Source: Caldilineaceae bacterium
GTDB lineage: Bacteria; Chloroflexota; Anaerolineae; Caldilineales; Caldilineaceae
Direction of reading: 5' to 3'
Length of the DNA: 64,000 bases
NCBI GenBank assembly: GCA_011523365.1
Contig: WTGY01000127.1
Location: 59,683 to 123,682, forward strand
Position numbers and translations under genes: made by a program. Each line of letters starts with the position of its first letter. Position 1 is the stretch's first letter. This document shows, one piece after another, positions 28,002 through 37,525 of the stretch. Under the pieces are notes generated by a model. That model was not told the origin of the DNA. It saw nothing but the letters and a program-made list of their open reading frames with translations, and made no database searches.

Positions 28002-29258
28002 TCAGCGATCTTTCCAGGGCGGCGCCGGATAGTTCAGCTCGGCCACCGCAGCATTGGTGGGTGCCACGACCAGAATTTCGCCGTTCTGGATCTGAATTGC
28101 CCCCATCGGTTTGCCGGCGTTGCGGCCCTTTTCATCGAAGTTGATGGGGCCATAGAAGGTGACAACGTCAAGATTGCGCAGGGCTGTGCGGACAGCATCG
28201 GTGTCCAGCGAGGAAGCCGCCTCGATGGCAATGTGCAGGGCCAGCGCGGTGGCAGTCGATTCCGCGGCCTGGTAGGTGGGCGGCTCGCCCCAAAAATCTT
28301 CATAGCGCGCCGCGTACTCGGCGGCGGTGCCGAAGTAGTCGTCGGCGTAGCTCATCGACGCTTCCCACTGCGTCGGGCCGATGACATATTCGGTATCGGC
28401 GCCGACCTCCTCGATCAGTTTCGGATTGCTGGGGCCGACGGTGATCACCATGGCCTTGGGGTTAAAGTCCAGCTCTTTGGCTGCACGGATGAAGAGAACG
28501 GCATCGTTAAAGTGACCGCCGCCCACGAAGATGTCGGGCTCCAACTCCTTGAACTTTGACATGATGCCGCTGACGTCGGCCACGTTCACAGGATAGGTTT
28601 CGACGCCCAGCACCTCGAGCCCGAATTCAGCGGCCCACTGCTGGGCGCCATCGGCTACACTGGTGGGAAATGCGGTGTCCTCGTAAGCGATGACGACCGT
28701 TTTGGCGCCTTTCTCTGACAGCAACTGCAGGGCAGACCGGGTATAGTTAAGTGCCGGCGTCAATACCGCGAACAGGTTCTGGAAGCCCCGTTCAAAGAGC
28801 GGTTGCGCGGCGCCGTTGCCTTCGATCATGATCTTGCCATACTTCTCAGCGATCGCGCTGGCGCTTTGGGTCAGGAATGAACTGTAGGGTCCCAGGAGGA
28901 AGTCGACGCGGTCCTCGTTGATCAGCTTTTCGACGAGACGGGCAGCCGTATCGGGGTCGCCCTCATCGTCGTACATGATCAGCTCGACCTTATAGCGGTC
29001 GTCGCCGACCTTGATACCGCCGTACTCATTGTTCACCCAGTCCAGCCATAGGCCGTACCCTTGACGCGTATCTTTGCCTTCGCGGGAGAACCTGCCGGTT
29101 TCGCTGACAGCGGCGCCGAGGTAGATGATCTTCTCTCCATCTGCGGAGGTAGCGGCCGCGGCCGGCTCGTCCACCGGCGCGGGCGGCGCCAAAGCACAGG
29201 CCGTCAGCACAAGAGATGTTACCAGCAGTAGCGAGACGAATTTCAGTATATGTCGCAT
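28002..29258 (-). CDS. Branched-chain amino acid type ABC transporter substrate-binding lipoprotein
   Basis: A 418-residue receptor of the LivJ/LivK (periplasmic-binding-protein type I) fold. The N-terminus is a lipoprotein signal (LLVTSLVLTACALAPP, with Cys at about 21), so it is anchored outside the membrane. The start of the mature fold is clear (IIYLGAAVSETGRFSREGKD), followed by VDFLLGPYSS and AYEDTAFPTSVADGA. AAGGAGGATG precedes the ATG. It is first in a five-gene transporter operon behind a near-consensus promoter. Ligand unknown: amino acid, amide or aromatic compounds are all possible for the fold. Confidence 0.94.
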   Translation of the reverse strand: MRHILKFVSLLLVTSLVLTACALAPPAPVDEPAAAATSADGEKIIYLGAAVSETGRFSREGKDTRQGYGLWLDWVNNEYGGIKVGDDRYKVELIMYDDEGDPDTAARLVEKLINEDRVDFLLGPYSSFLTQSASAIAEKYGKIMIEGNGAAQPLFERGFQNLFAVLTPALNYTRSALQLLSEKGAKTVVIAYEDTAFPTSVADGAQQWAAEFGLEVLGVETYPVNVADVSGIMSKFKELEPDIFVGGGHFNDAVLFIRAAKELDFNPKAMVITVGPSNPKLIEEVGADTEYVIGPTQWEASMSYADDYFGTAAEYAARYEDFWGEPPTYQAAESTATALALHIAIEAASSLDTDAVRTALRNLDVVTFYGPINFDEKGRNAGKPMGAIQIQNGEILVVAPTNAAVAELNYPAPPWKDR

Positions 29259-29317
29259 TTTTCATCCTCCTTCAGTCCGCGTGACAGGTCCAAGCGGATG
29301 CATCCATTGTGAAAGTG

Positions 29318-29347
29318 ATGATACTGTAAGGGAATTCTTGCTGTCAA
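29318..29347 (-). promoter_or_regulatory. Near-consensus promoter of the liv-type operon
   Basis: Read on the minus strand, a perfect TTGACA (29342-29347) is followed after 18 nt by TATCAT (29318-29323), about 60 nt before the receptor start. It is one of the clearest sigma-70-type promoters in the window. Confidence 0.7.
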
Positions 29348-30241
29348 TAAATTGCCGAGGGCAGCCGTTGCGCAAATTCGGACGAATACCACAGTTTGGC
29401 CGGGCGTCCTCAAGTCCCGTTGACATTGTTTTTGCCGAGAGTGATCAGAAGGGAAACGGACCAACTGAAGGTGCAACCTGCATTGAGGAGGCAAGAATTT
29501 CCCCTTCCCACTTTAGCGGCTTCTAACTGGGATTGTCTCGCTCAGATGAGCCAGACTCGGGACATTAACTACCTGAACCTGGCCGGTTTGACAGACAGTT
29601 TTCCGATTCAGGATAAGTCCCTGAGTAGGACATGGAGAATGAGTCAAGCAGTTCCAGAAAGAAGGGAAAGGAATTTGTTGAAAATTGGCAGCTACTAAGC
29701 CATGTTCTGTGTGTGTGTACTGTGTGCGGTCTGTCTGGGGGGAATGTACCGCCAGTAATTCTGTAGCGGGCTCTCGATGGTCATGGCGGTGAACGTTGGG
29801 GATATATGGGTACTGCCTCGCCTGCCTTGCTTGCGCTGGCACATTTTCGGAATCTACCAGGAGGTGGGGGGAAGTTCTGGTCGCCGCGGGTCGCCAGGGT
29901 TGAATTGCCCACACACTCGCTGCGGCGCGAGGTTGTAGGAGAGGGGGCGTTGCGGGGGCGGAGCCCCCGCACAAGGGAGGGCCGAATAGGCCCGACCGCC
30001 CAAAGGCGAGGAGAGGAGTGAGATAACTTCGTTCAGCACCGCGAAGTGACTATGGCTGAGTAGTCACAAAAATTGACAAAAAATGGCTGGCAGAATGATA
30101 GCAGAGAGGTTAGGCAGTTGTTGTCAGGAGCAGGTCCATACTTACGGAATAAAGTAATTCCGAGCTATGACGTAGCGCGAGGTTCCCGGATCCAGCCGCG
30201 CGACCGCGACGGACTGCGTGTTGGAACGGATCACCCAGGGT
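29348..30241. other. Long intergenic region between divergent genes
   Basis: About 0.9 kb without a believable gene. Short frames here (for example 29806-30021 on the plus strand) have no homologous look, and the end of that one is just the translated hairpin repeat. A plus-strand TTGACA (29588-29593) with GATAAG 18 nt later (29612-29617) resembles a promoter with no gene behind it. The two-hairpin repeat lies at 29943-30004. I found no tRNA or known riboswitch. Confidence 0.5.
29943..30004. repeat. Two-hairpin intergenic repeat, copy A
   Basis: This copy shares most bases with 41755-41815. Hairpin 1 has 9 perfect pairs (TGCGGGGGC, loop GGA, GCCCCCGCA). The common linker CAAGGGAGG follows, then hairpin 2 (GGGCC, loop GAATA, GGCCC), and a shared end GACCGCCCAAA. 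Where the copies differ in the stems the pairing is kept. Confidence 0.75.
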
Positions 30242-30271
30242 TTGCTTCCTCCAAAACTGCGGTGCTACAAT
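30242..30271 (+). promoter_or_regulatory. Candidate promoter of the DUF1385 gene
   Basis: TTGCTT (30242-30247) and TACAAT (30266-30271) are 18 nt apart, with a predicted transcript start about 140 nt before the GTG start of the downstream gene. Confidence 0.4.
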
Positions 30272-30417
30272 CACGTTCGCTGTATGCAGGCGCGATCTGG
30301 CGGCCGATGCCGCAATAGCGGTTGTTCTGCCTTGCAGCAGCGGGCAACTTCAGTCCTCTAAAAAACATGAAAGAGCCGCGGCCACTGCGCTGCCGCTCCG
30401 CCAAATGAGCGAGACTT

Positions 30418-31407
30418 GTGAGCAAACAATACTACGGCGGCCAAGCTGTTATTGAAGGCGTGATGATGCGGGGCCGCAAGGCGATGTCGATTGCCGTGCG
30501 TAACGCACAGGGCACGATCGTCATCCACGAGGAGCCGCTCAAGGCCAAGATCTATACGCGCAAGTGGGGGCAGTGGCCGTTTGTACGGGGGCTGGCCCTG
30601 CTTTGGGATGCGCTCGGGTTGGGGATGCGGGCGCTGATGTGGAGTGCAGACGTGGCGATGCAGGAGGATGACGCCGAGGAGCAGGTCGAGTTTTCCGGCC
30701 CGGTGGCGTGGACGACGATCGCGACGAGCCTCGCGTTTGCAGTAGCCATTTTTTTCCTTGTTCCGACGATGGCCAGCCGCTGGTTTGCCGGCTTCTTTGA
30801 ACACAACCCCTATCTCGACGCCGTGGCCGAAGGCGGCATCCGCCTGATTTTGTTTGTGGTCTATCTGTGGGCGATCAGCCTTCTGCCCGATATCCGCCGC
30901 GTGTTCGCGTATCACGGCGCCGAGCACAAAGCGATCAATGCCTACGAGGACGGCGCGCGACTTACGGTAGACAGTGTACAGAAATACAGTGTACAGCACG
31001 TACGCTGCGGCACCAGTTTCCTGCTATACGTGCTTGTGATCAGCATTCTCCTTTTCGCCCCACTCACGTTTGCCTGGATTGAGATTCCCTGGCTGGCGTT
31101 GTTTCTGCGTTTTGTCACACGTTTGATGCTCGTCCCGCTGGTTGCCGCGATCTCCTATGAGATTATCCGCTTCAGCGCCAACCATGCCGAAAACCCGTTC
31201 ATGCGACTCCTGATTGCGCCGGGTCTGTTGCTCCAGCGCATCACCACCCGCCCGCCCGATGATTCGATGGTCGAATGTGCGATTGCCGCTCTGCTCCCTG
31301 TGCTGGCTGCAGATGGCATCGAGGGCGTTCCGCCCGCGCAGCCAAGGCAGGCTGGCGAGGACACGGCAAGCAGACCCCGCGCCTACGGCGAAGCGGTAGC
31401 GGATTAG
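30418..31407 (+). CDS. DUF1385 (YqhQ-like) membrane protein
   Basis: A 329-residue protein with the diagnostic start [20 protein letters not shown] of the DUF1385/YqhQ family. A hydrophobic centre has four or so membrane helices, and conserved polar motifs lie between them: [29 protein letters not shown] and [10 protein letters not shown]. The His, Glu and Cys clusters look like metal ligands, but the family has no settled biochemical function that I know of. The C-terminal 45 residues are polar and probably flexible. Start is a GTG with a GAGCGAG sequence upstream. It runs convergently with the pseudo-tubulin gene, ending 79 nt from that gene's end. Confidence 0.9.
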   Translation: MSKQYYGGQAVIEGVMMRGRKAMSIAVRNAQGTIVIHEEPLKAKIYTRKWGQWPFVRGLALLWDALGLGMRALMWSADVAMQEDDAEEQVEFSGPVAWTTIATSLAFAVAIFFLVPTMASRWFAGFFEHNPYLDAVAEGGIRLILFVVYLWAISLLPDIRRVFAYHGAEHKAINAYEDGARLTVDSVQKYSVQHVRCGTSFLLYVLVISILLFAPLTFAWIEIPWLALFLRFVTRLMLVPLVAAISYEIIRFSANHAENPFMRLLIAPGLLLQRITTRPPDDSMVECAIAALLPVLAADGIEGVPPAQPRQAGEDTASRPRAYGEAVAD

Positions 31408-31485
31408 CCAACTGCAGTTGCCCCGGTAATCCGCGATTGGATTCTGTTCCCAACTCAGAAGAGCTTTTGCGCGGCGGTGTAGCGG

Positions 31486-34400
31486 CTATGACCAGGCGGT
31501 ACGGGAATCGCGCGGGTCCTGCTGGTTATACATCTCCGAGTGGATGACGTCGGTGAGCAGGATCTGCTGGCGCGCGGCGCTGTCCATGCGACCCAACTCG
31601 GCCAGGTAGCGCGTCATGCTTCCCAAATCGCTCAACTCAAGACCGTGCAGGGTGCGGACGAAGGCGATCTGAAAAGGATTGCCGGTCAACAGACGGGGAA
31701 TGCGCAGGCTCTGCATAACGTCCTCGGTCAGGTCGCTGTCGGGGTCGCCGGAAACCGCTGCGAACTCGACCGGCAATCCGTGCGCGGCGAGCCGGTCCGA
31801 AACATCGTAGTTGGCGGAGGGCTTGGCATGGTTCCACATGTTTTCCAGATAGCGTAGGGTGGCGGTCGAGACCGGCGTGAACCCCCCATCGGGATTCAGA
31901 GATGCAAAGCGTTCTGCCGAGGAGGCGTCGCGCCAGAGCAGATGCTCCAGATTGTACTCCTGCGCGAGCGTACGTACGAAAGCCCGCCGCGCCGCTTCGG
32001 TTTCACTATCGTGCTCGACTCGGCCGCCTTCCGGCTCCTGCTCGGGAAGGGCAGGGGGGTTTTCGCCGGCCGCAGTCTGAGCGCTCTCGCGAACATAGGA
32101 GGCCAGAACATCTGCGAAAGGTAGGGACGATGCTTCCTGACCGGTGAACAGGGCGGCCAGCCGTTGGAGTCGATTGGGTGTTTTCCAGATAGCGCGCAGG
32201 TGCTCTTCCCCTCCCCTGTAACCGAGCGCGGCGGAATGGGGGTGTCCGGCCGCCTGGCCTCCGGCATCAACGTCCTGGCGGCCGCGCATAAAGGCCAGGC
32301 AGCGTTCCCACATGTTCTGGCTGAGATGGGGCCTGTACAGGTGGGAGGTGATCGCATCCTCCGGCGGGAGGGGCGGCATGTTTTCGCTGACGGACCAGTC
32401 CTGCAATGCCAGGCAGGCTTGTTCGAGGGTGTGGTCCATCTGCTTCAGCAACTGATCCAGACGATCATGGACGCGGCTCAATCCTCTCCACACGCTGTCC
32501 TGCAGACCTGCGGTCAGTTCGGAACAGGCCAGATGGACCCGTTCGCGCCGCAGCTTCTGCACGCGCTGCGCCCGCCGCCGATAGGAGGTGGTCGCGCCGA
32601 GAAACGCACCGATCATCAACCCTATAAAGGTGGCGGCGTTGGCTTCGTTGCCGATGAAGTCGACGACTGCATCCAAAGACGCGCCGGTCATCAGCAGGGT
32701 AAGTGCGGAGGGATCGTTTTGCACGGTGACGATTTCGTCCGCATTGTCGACCAACCCGGAGCCGAACAGGTAGAGCAGGGTCAGCAGAACGATGCCACTC
32801 AGCAGACCGAGCACACGCGTCAATGATCCAAACAGAGACGGCTTATCGGCGAGCGTACGCCGGTAGCGGTTGCGCCAGTCGCGCAGCTCCAATTGTCGTT
32901 CAACGCGGTCTGCACTGGCAGGCACAGAGGCGGCGGCGTCGCCTGCTGCCAGAGACGGATAGAGTCGTTCCTGTTCCAGTTCAAACAGCCACTGGTGGAG
33001 TTGGCGCCGCGCATGCATAAGGCCGGACGGCTCGGAGCCGATCAGGTTGAGCAGGTGGGCGCGCATCTGCTGCGCGAGGGCCGGCAGAAAGCGGTTGTCG
33101 GTGGGGTTGACGGGCAGACCTTCGGCGTCGAGGGCGTCAAGTCCCCAGGCCGTGTCCAGAGCGCCTGCACCGAAATCCCCTTCAGACTGGGCCAGCACAC
33201 TTTGGAACTGACTGTCGAAGGCGGCCTGCCAGCGGACCGGATTGAGGCCGCGCATTTTGCGCGCCGTAGCTGACGGGAGCACATAACCCGGATGGACTGC
33301 AAGATCCCGGATCGATTCGGGGTTCAACTCGCGGAATAGGTCGGGCATCTGCTCGATGAGCCGGTTCAGTACCTGGTGAGAGGTTGCGCCCAAATGCTGC
33401 AGAGAGGCCAGTGGTTCGAGGCGGTCGGCAGAACCGGGGCCAGATGTGCCGGGGACGGGAGCGTCGAGGACGCTCGCGGGCTGGAGCAGGACCTGCTCAC
33501 GCACGAGCCGCTTTCCTTCATGTTGCTGCGCGGCGCGGAAGATATAGTCCAGGGGCACATGATCGGCGGCAGCGCCGAGCAGACTGTAAGGGCGTTCGCC
33601 GGCGTTGCGCAGATCGATACCGACCTGTTCATCAATATAGGCGGCCCCATCGGCGGCGATGAGGGCCTGCAGGGTGTTGCCAACGAGTACGGAGAGTTCG
33701 TAGCTGTTGCGTGCGAGGCCCTGATTGCTCTTTTCCCGATCAACGAGGTAGATGCGGTCAAAAAGCGGTCGTCCCAGCCACTCCTCAGGGATATTGCCCC
33801 GTGCTTTGGAACCCTTCCAGATGGAAGAGATGACCTGTTTGAGGTTGGCGCGGCGCAGGCCGGAGAAGGCTTCCAATTCGGCCAGGGTCGCGTAGCAGGA
33901 GGCATCTTCGACAATGCGGCTGTTGTCGGTGGCGTAGCTGCCGGCAGCGAAGATGCCGACGACCTGGGCGATGTGACGCTGGCCCAGATAGTTGAGCTGG
34001 TGCGCGATCGCCGGCCAGATCAGCGCCGATGTCAACGGTTCATAGAGGGGTGCAATCACGTACAGGGTCGTCTGTACGAAGGGATCGCCTGGGACAAGGG
34101 TGTCGGCACGGATGGGATCGATGATATTGGATGCGACGAGATGGGCGATGCTGCCGCCGTCCCTGAGCGCAGCGCGAAATGCATGCCGGCGTGTTGGCGG
34201 ATCAGAAGGGGCTGTGGGGGATGCAGGGGGGATATTTGCTCCGCCGGGAAGGCCGCCGTCGCCAGCGTCCTTGTTCGATCGCCGGAAGGGCCACGGGATA
34301 CCCCTGCGAGAAGGCTTTGCGGCAGCGGGCGAATACGGGGTAGATGGTGTGTCCTGCCATTGGAGCGGGTGCAGCGCGTCCCCAGCCGCCGCCAGCAAGA

Positions 34401-34761
34401 GGCTGGCGCGGCGCTGGCTCGCCGCCCCCCGCCAGTGGTTGGTGGTCTGCGGCGGTTCAGGGACGGCAGGGGGCGGGGAACGCATCAGTCCTGTGAGCAG
34501 CCGTTCGAGATAGAAGGGGGGCAGGCGGTTATCACGCAGGGTGAACAGGTTGAGTGTGATCTCGTCCCGATGATTGAGTTGATCGGACGGCAGGAGGGCG
34601 GCAAAGCGGGTGATACGGGTCAGGTCAGGGCCGTCGACGCCGGTGGCGGTTCGCTGTTCCTGGGCAGACTGCAGGCGCGGCGCCAGGTGGAGCATCGTCT
34701 GCAGGCCCCATCCACCAAGACATAGTATTGCGGCTCGGCTGCGGGTTGCGCCGGGAATCAT
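31486..34761 (-). CDS. Membrane-anchored, degenerate tubulin-like protein (pseudo-tubulin)
   Basis: A 1091-residue protein of no family I recognise directly. By eye it aligns with the tubulin-like GTPase encoded upstream. Three blocks match: AILCLGGWGLQTMLHL (11-26) against TLVVGVGGMGTNAVRA, YVIAPLYEPLTSALIW (234-249) against YIVSSLCGGTGAGMFM, and FDRIYLVDREKSNQGLAR (334-351) against FDFIFLVGRTNRDGRSLAR. VVGIF after the second block is identical. The glycine-rich GTP loop GGTGAG has become EPLTSA, so nucleotide binding is doubtful. A disordered insert (about 94-190) and two membrane helices (about 647-667 and 710-727) separate the tubulin-like part from a helical C-terminal domain. It probably anchors or caps the GTPase at the membrane. 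The ATG at 34761 has no clear ribosome site. Confidence 0.7.
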   Translation of the reverse strand: MIPGATRSRAAILCLGGWGLQTMLHLAPRLQSAQEQRTATGVDGPDLTRITRFAALLPSDQLNHRDEITLNLFTLRDNRLPPFYLERLLTGLMRSPPPAVPEPPQTTNHWRGAASQRRASLLLAAAGDALHPLQWQDTPSTPYSPAAAKPSRRGIPWPFRRSNKDAGDGGLPGGANIPPASPTAPSDPPTRRHAFRAALRDGGSIAHLVASNIIDPIRADTLVPGDPFVQTTLYVIAPLYEPLTSALIWPAIAHQLNYLGQRHIAQVVGIFAAGSYATDNSRIVEDASCYATLAELEAFSGLRRANLKQVISSIWKGSKARGNIPEEWLGRPLFDRIYLVDREKSNQGLARNSYELSVLVGNTLQALIAADGAAYIDEQVGIDLRNAGERPYSLLGAAADHVPLDYIFRAAQQHEGKRLVREQVLLQPASVLDAPVPGTSGPGSADRLEPLASLQHLGATSHQVLNRLIEQMPDLFRELNPESIRDLAVHPGYVLPSATARKMRGLNPVRWQAAFDSQFQSVLAQSEGDFGAGALDTAWGLDALDAEGLPVNPTDNRFLPALAQQMRAHLLNLIGSEPSGLMHARRQLHQWLFELEQERLYPSLAAGDAAASVPASADRVERQLELRDWRNRYRRTLADKPSLFGSLTRVLGLLSGIVLLTLLYLFGSGLVDNADEIVTVQNDPSALTLLMTGASLDAVVDFIGNEANAATFIGLMIGAFLGATTSYRRRAQRVQKLRRERVHLACSELTAGLQDSVWRGLSRVHDRLDQLLKQMDHTLEQACLALQDWSVSENMPPLPPEDAITSHLYRPHLSQNMWERCLAFMRGRQDVDAGGQAAGHPHSAALGYRGGEEHLRAIWKTPNRLQRLAALFTGQEASSLPFADVLASYVRESAQTAAGENPPALPEQEPEGGRVEHDSETEAARRAFVRTLAQEYNLEHLLWRDASSAERFASLNPDGGFTPVSTATLRYLENMWNHAKPSANYDVSDRLAAHGLPVEFAAVSGDPDSDLTEDVMQSLRIPRLLTGNPFQIAFVRTLHGLELSDLGSMTRYLAELGRMDSAARQQILLTDVIHSEMYNQQDPRDSRTAWS

Positions 34762-34827
34762 TGGTAGTTGCTGGTTTTAGTTTCTGGTTCTTAGTTGCCG
34801 GGTTGCGTTCGGCGTCAAGTAACCTAT

Positions 34828-34836
34828 TTTATAACA
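34828..34836 (-). promoter_or_regulatory. Extended -10 promoter candidate for the pseudo-tubulin gene
   Basis: On the minus strand TGTTATAAA carries an extended -10 (TGn) with a TATAAA box at 34828-34833, about 65 nt before the start codon. The rest of this 134-nt gap contains degenerate TAGTTGCTGGTTTT-like repeats just before the start (34762-34805). Confidence 0.35.
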
Positions 34837-34895
34837 GATGGCCTGGGTTGGTACAGGGCTACCGATCTGCGGCAGGCATGGTTGCCAAACCAAGG

Positions 34896-37373
34896 CTAGA
34901 AATCGTTTTCGGTGATTTCGGGCAGGTCGACCCAGGCGGGATGGAGATGAAACTCCTCGCGGGCGGGGAAATCGAGTTTGTTTTCATACTGTGCCCGAAA
35001 CTCGTCCAGACGGTCGATCAGTGTCACCGGCAGGCCGTGGACGATCCAGACGGCATCCATACGTCCGGTATCGCCGGTGGGTATCCATTTCATGTCCTCC
35101 TGACCGACCATCGCCAACGCCAGCTGGGCGTCGTCCTCGCGCGTTGATGGCGTGGCGGCCAGGCGAATATGCTCCAGGTTGCCGTCGTGGAAGCTGAATC
35201 GGTCCGAATCCCAGCGGATGTAGGGGTTCAGACGGTCCAGCCACTGCTGTACGCGATTGTTGGGCAGAGGGCGGGCTTGCTGCGTCTCTTCGCCATGTTG
35301 CACGCCGATTATGTGGCGGATATCGACACACTGCAGAACCCTGCCCAACAGCCCCCTTTCGGTGGCGATTGCATTGGTGAGGTTTGCGAAGAGCTCCTCA
35401 CCGCTGACTGCCTGTCCGAAGTTCAAGGTGCGGTCGATAACCGGCCCGAGCAGGACCTCCCAGTCGCTGGAGTAGACAACCTGGGCTGCGTTGCGATAGA
35501 AGTGCTGCAGATAGTCGCGCCCGACGGCGCCGGTTTCGAGTTCGTAGTAGGTGTTGGTGCTGGCGGTGCCGTCGGGGATGCGGGGGTCGATCCGTTCCGC
35601 GGCCCGCCTGGCAGCATGATTGGCCCTGCCAAGTGCGCTGCCGGCATAGTCGATCTGAGAGCGGAACAGCTCCCGCAGCTGTGTGCCGTAGGCGAAGAGG
35701 CGCTCGACGAGGATTCGCTCCAGAATGTCGCGGCGCTGGTGAAGACGGGCGCGGGCCTTGCGCTGGCGCATGTCACGGGCGCGGTCGCGGGCCTGGCGGG
35801 GGTTGAAAGCCGCGAGCATGAGGTCGCCGAGACCGCCGGCGATCTGGCCGATCTGTTCTGCGGCGCCACCCTGCTGGGCGAGTAGGGAGCGCCAGCGGAC
35901 GCGATCCTCCTCCATGACCGGATGATTGTTCAACAGAAAGAGTCTTTGTTTGATCAGAGATTCGTTGGGTGCGGTGGAGGGGTTCAGCGGCGCCAGCAGG
36001 TCGGCCAGCGTCAGCGCGCCGCGCAGTCCGGTATCGAGAATTACCTGGCGGAATGTTTCGTCGACCGCGGACTTGAAGCCGAGCCAGGCGCCGCGCTGTT
36101 CCTCAATCTCCTCGGCCATCTCTTCCAGGCGGTCGTTGTCGAGCGAGAGATAGCGGGACCGCATCCTGGCCAGGAGCCCCTGCCAGGCGGTGAGTACCTT
36201 CTGGCGGGTCTGTGGGGAGATAGGCTGGCGGGGGTCGTTGAGCTCTGGTCCGGCGGCCAGGCGCCGCATGCAGTCTGCCAGGAATGCCTGCTGCCAGAAG
36301 TTGACCAGTGATTCGTCGGGCGCGACGATGGCGGAGGCGGCAAAGCTGCTGTAGACCAGGTAATTACTCTTTCCCGGAAGCAGTACGGTGCGGCGGTCGT
36401 TCACGACCTCGGCGGCGGCGACGCTGCCGGACATGCGTTCGCGCACGACGTTCACTTCCAGGCCGAGAATTTCGCTGCTCAGATGGCTAATGGCGGTGAG
36501 CTGGATCAGATGTGCGGCCAGGTTTTCGGCATCGGCTTTGCGTGCCAGGCTGCGGCCGTCGCGGTTGGTACGGCCGACGAGAAAGATAAAGTCGAAGGGT
36601 GCGTAGGGGGTGTCGGGCAGCGCGCGCTGTTCGCTGGGATAGAGTTCCTGGAACTGCTGTGTTTCCTGGAAGTAGTTCAGCTCTTTGAGCGCGGCGTAAG
36701 CGTTGGCTTTGATGCGCCGGCGCTGCAGGTCGCTGTTGATCTCCTCTTCGAGCACGTCGGGCAGGAAGAAGATGCCGACGACGCGGGCGTTGCTGCGCAC
36801 GAGGGCGCGCACGCGGTGCGCCACGTCCATAAACATGCCGGCGCCGGTGCCGCCGCAAAGGCTGCTGACAATATAGACGAGTTGGTAGTTGCTCATCACG
36901 GGGAAGCGGCGGTTCTGCGCCATCTCCAGATCGCGGATCTTGTCCAGGGCTGCGTATTTGGTCTCAAGCAGTCTTTTGAAGGTAACGTAGTTGCGGAAGA
37001 AGGAGAGCCGCCCGATGGGCCGCAGTTGTTTGGCGCCGTTGTGGATATAGCCGAGCGGGATCGAGGGGTAGTCCCACCAGCGGGCGATTTCGGGATGGTT
37101 TTCGAGGTTGTCGACGAGGCGTGTCGCGTCGAATTTGCCCATGTAGGCCGATTCATCGGCGTAGAGAGGCTCCTGATCGAGCCTGTTGATCAGCGGTTCG
37201 GTATCCAGAGCCAGCAGCTGGATCATTGCCGGCAGCGTTTCGCCGCCCCATGCTTTGCGCAGGCGCCGTTTGACGGCCCGCACAGCATTGGTGCCCATAC
37301 CGCCTACGCCGACGACGAGAGTCGGATAAATTGTCGGCTTTTCACTGATAAACGGGGCCCCGTTTTGCTCCAT
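34896..37373 (-). CDS. Tubulin-like (Tubulin_2/FtsZ-like) GTPase
   Basis: An 825-residue protein with a tubulin/FtsZ-superfamily N-terminal domain. The first loop is TLVVGVGGMGTNAVRAVKRR (19-38), an acidic residue follows strand 2 (LLALDTE), and the tubulin signature is SSLCGGTGAGMFMDVA (170-185), equivalent to GGGTGTG of FtsZ. After it come ARVVGIFFLPDV and FDFIFLVGRTN. A long helical C-terminal region (about 350-825) has no recognised domain. No membrane helix or signal is seen, so it should be cytoplasmic and may polymerise with GTP. I chose ATG 37373 because AAGGAAG lies 8 nt upstream; the frame extends 17 codons further. It lies between the vWA gene (152-nt gap) and the pseudo-tubulin gene (134-nt gap), all on one strand. 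Confidence 0.85.
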   Translation of the reverse strand: MEQNGAPFISEKPTIYPTLVVGVGGMGTNAVRAVKRRLRKAWGGETLPAMIQLLALDTEPLINRLDQEPLYADESAYMGKFDATRLVDNLENHPEIARWWDYPSIPLGYIHNGAKQLRPIGRLSFFRNYVTFKRLLETKYAALDKIRDLEMAQNRRFPVMSNYQLVYIVSSLCGGTGAGMFMDVAHRVRALVRSNARVVGIFFLPDVLEEEINSDLQRRRIKANAYAALKELNYFQETQQFQELYPSEQRALPDTPYAPFDFIFLVGRTNRDGRSLARKADAENLAAHLIQLTAISHLSSEILGLEVNVVRERMSGSVAAAEVVNDRRTVLLPGKSNYLVYSSFAASAIVAPDESLVNFWQQAFLADCMRRLAAGPELNDPRQPISPQTRQKVLTAWQGLLARMRSRYLSLDNDRLEEMAEEIEEQRGAWLGFKSAVDETFRQVILDTGLRGALTLADLLAPLNPSTAPNESLIKQRLFLLNNHPVMEEDRVRWRSLLAQQGGAAEQIGQIAGGLGDLMLAAFNPRQARDRARDMRQRKARARLHQRRDILERILVERLFAYGTQLRELFRSQIDYAGSALGRANHAARRAAERIDPRIPDGTASTNTYYELETGAVGRDYLQHFYRNAAQVVYSSDWEVLLGPVIDRTLNFGQAVSGEELFANLTNAIATERGLLGRVLQCVDIRHIIGVQHGEETQQARPLPNNRVQQWLDRLNPYIRWDSDRFSFHDGNLEHIRLAATPSTREDDAQLALAMVGQEDMKWIPTGDTGRMDAVWIVHGLPVTLIDRLDEFRAQYENKLDFPAREEFHLHPAWVDLPEITENDF

Positions 37374-37525
37374 GTATGACTTCCTTCTTACGTTCTCTGT
37401 AGTCCGTTCTGAGTATTCCGTCACTGCGCCTGTTTGCGACTTTACCAGCCTTCAGGTTACCGCCAACTGTCCGAAGATCTGAGGTCGGTAACATGCTCCA
37501 GCAGAGGCCCATAGAAGACCGGGGA

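Noticed and set aside
30361..30417. tRNA-like sequence before the DUF1385 gene
   Set aside because: GC-rich short pairings are present, but there is no cloverleaf, anticodon arm or TTC loop.
33376..34725. 449-codon plus-strand open frame opposite the pseudo-tubulin gene
   Set aside because: The minus-strand product shows aligned blocks with its neighbour and membrane helices; this frame shows none.
36483..37379. 298-codon plus-strand open frame opposite the tubulin-like gene
   Set aside because: Antisense to the tubulin signature; a shadow frame created by codon bias.
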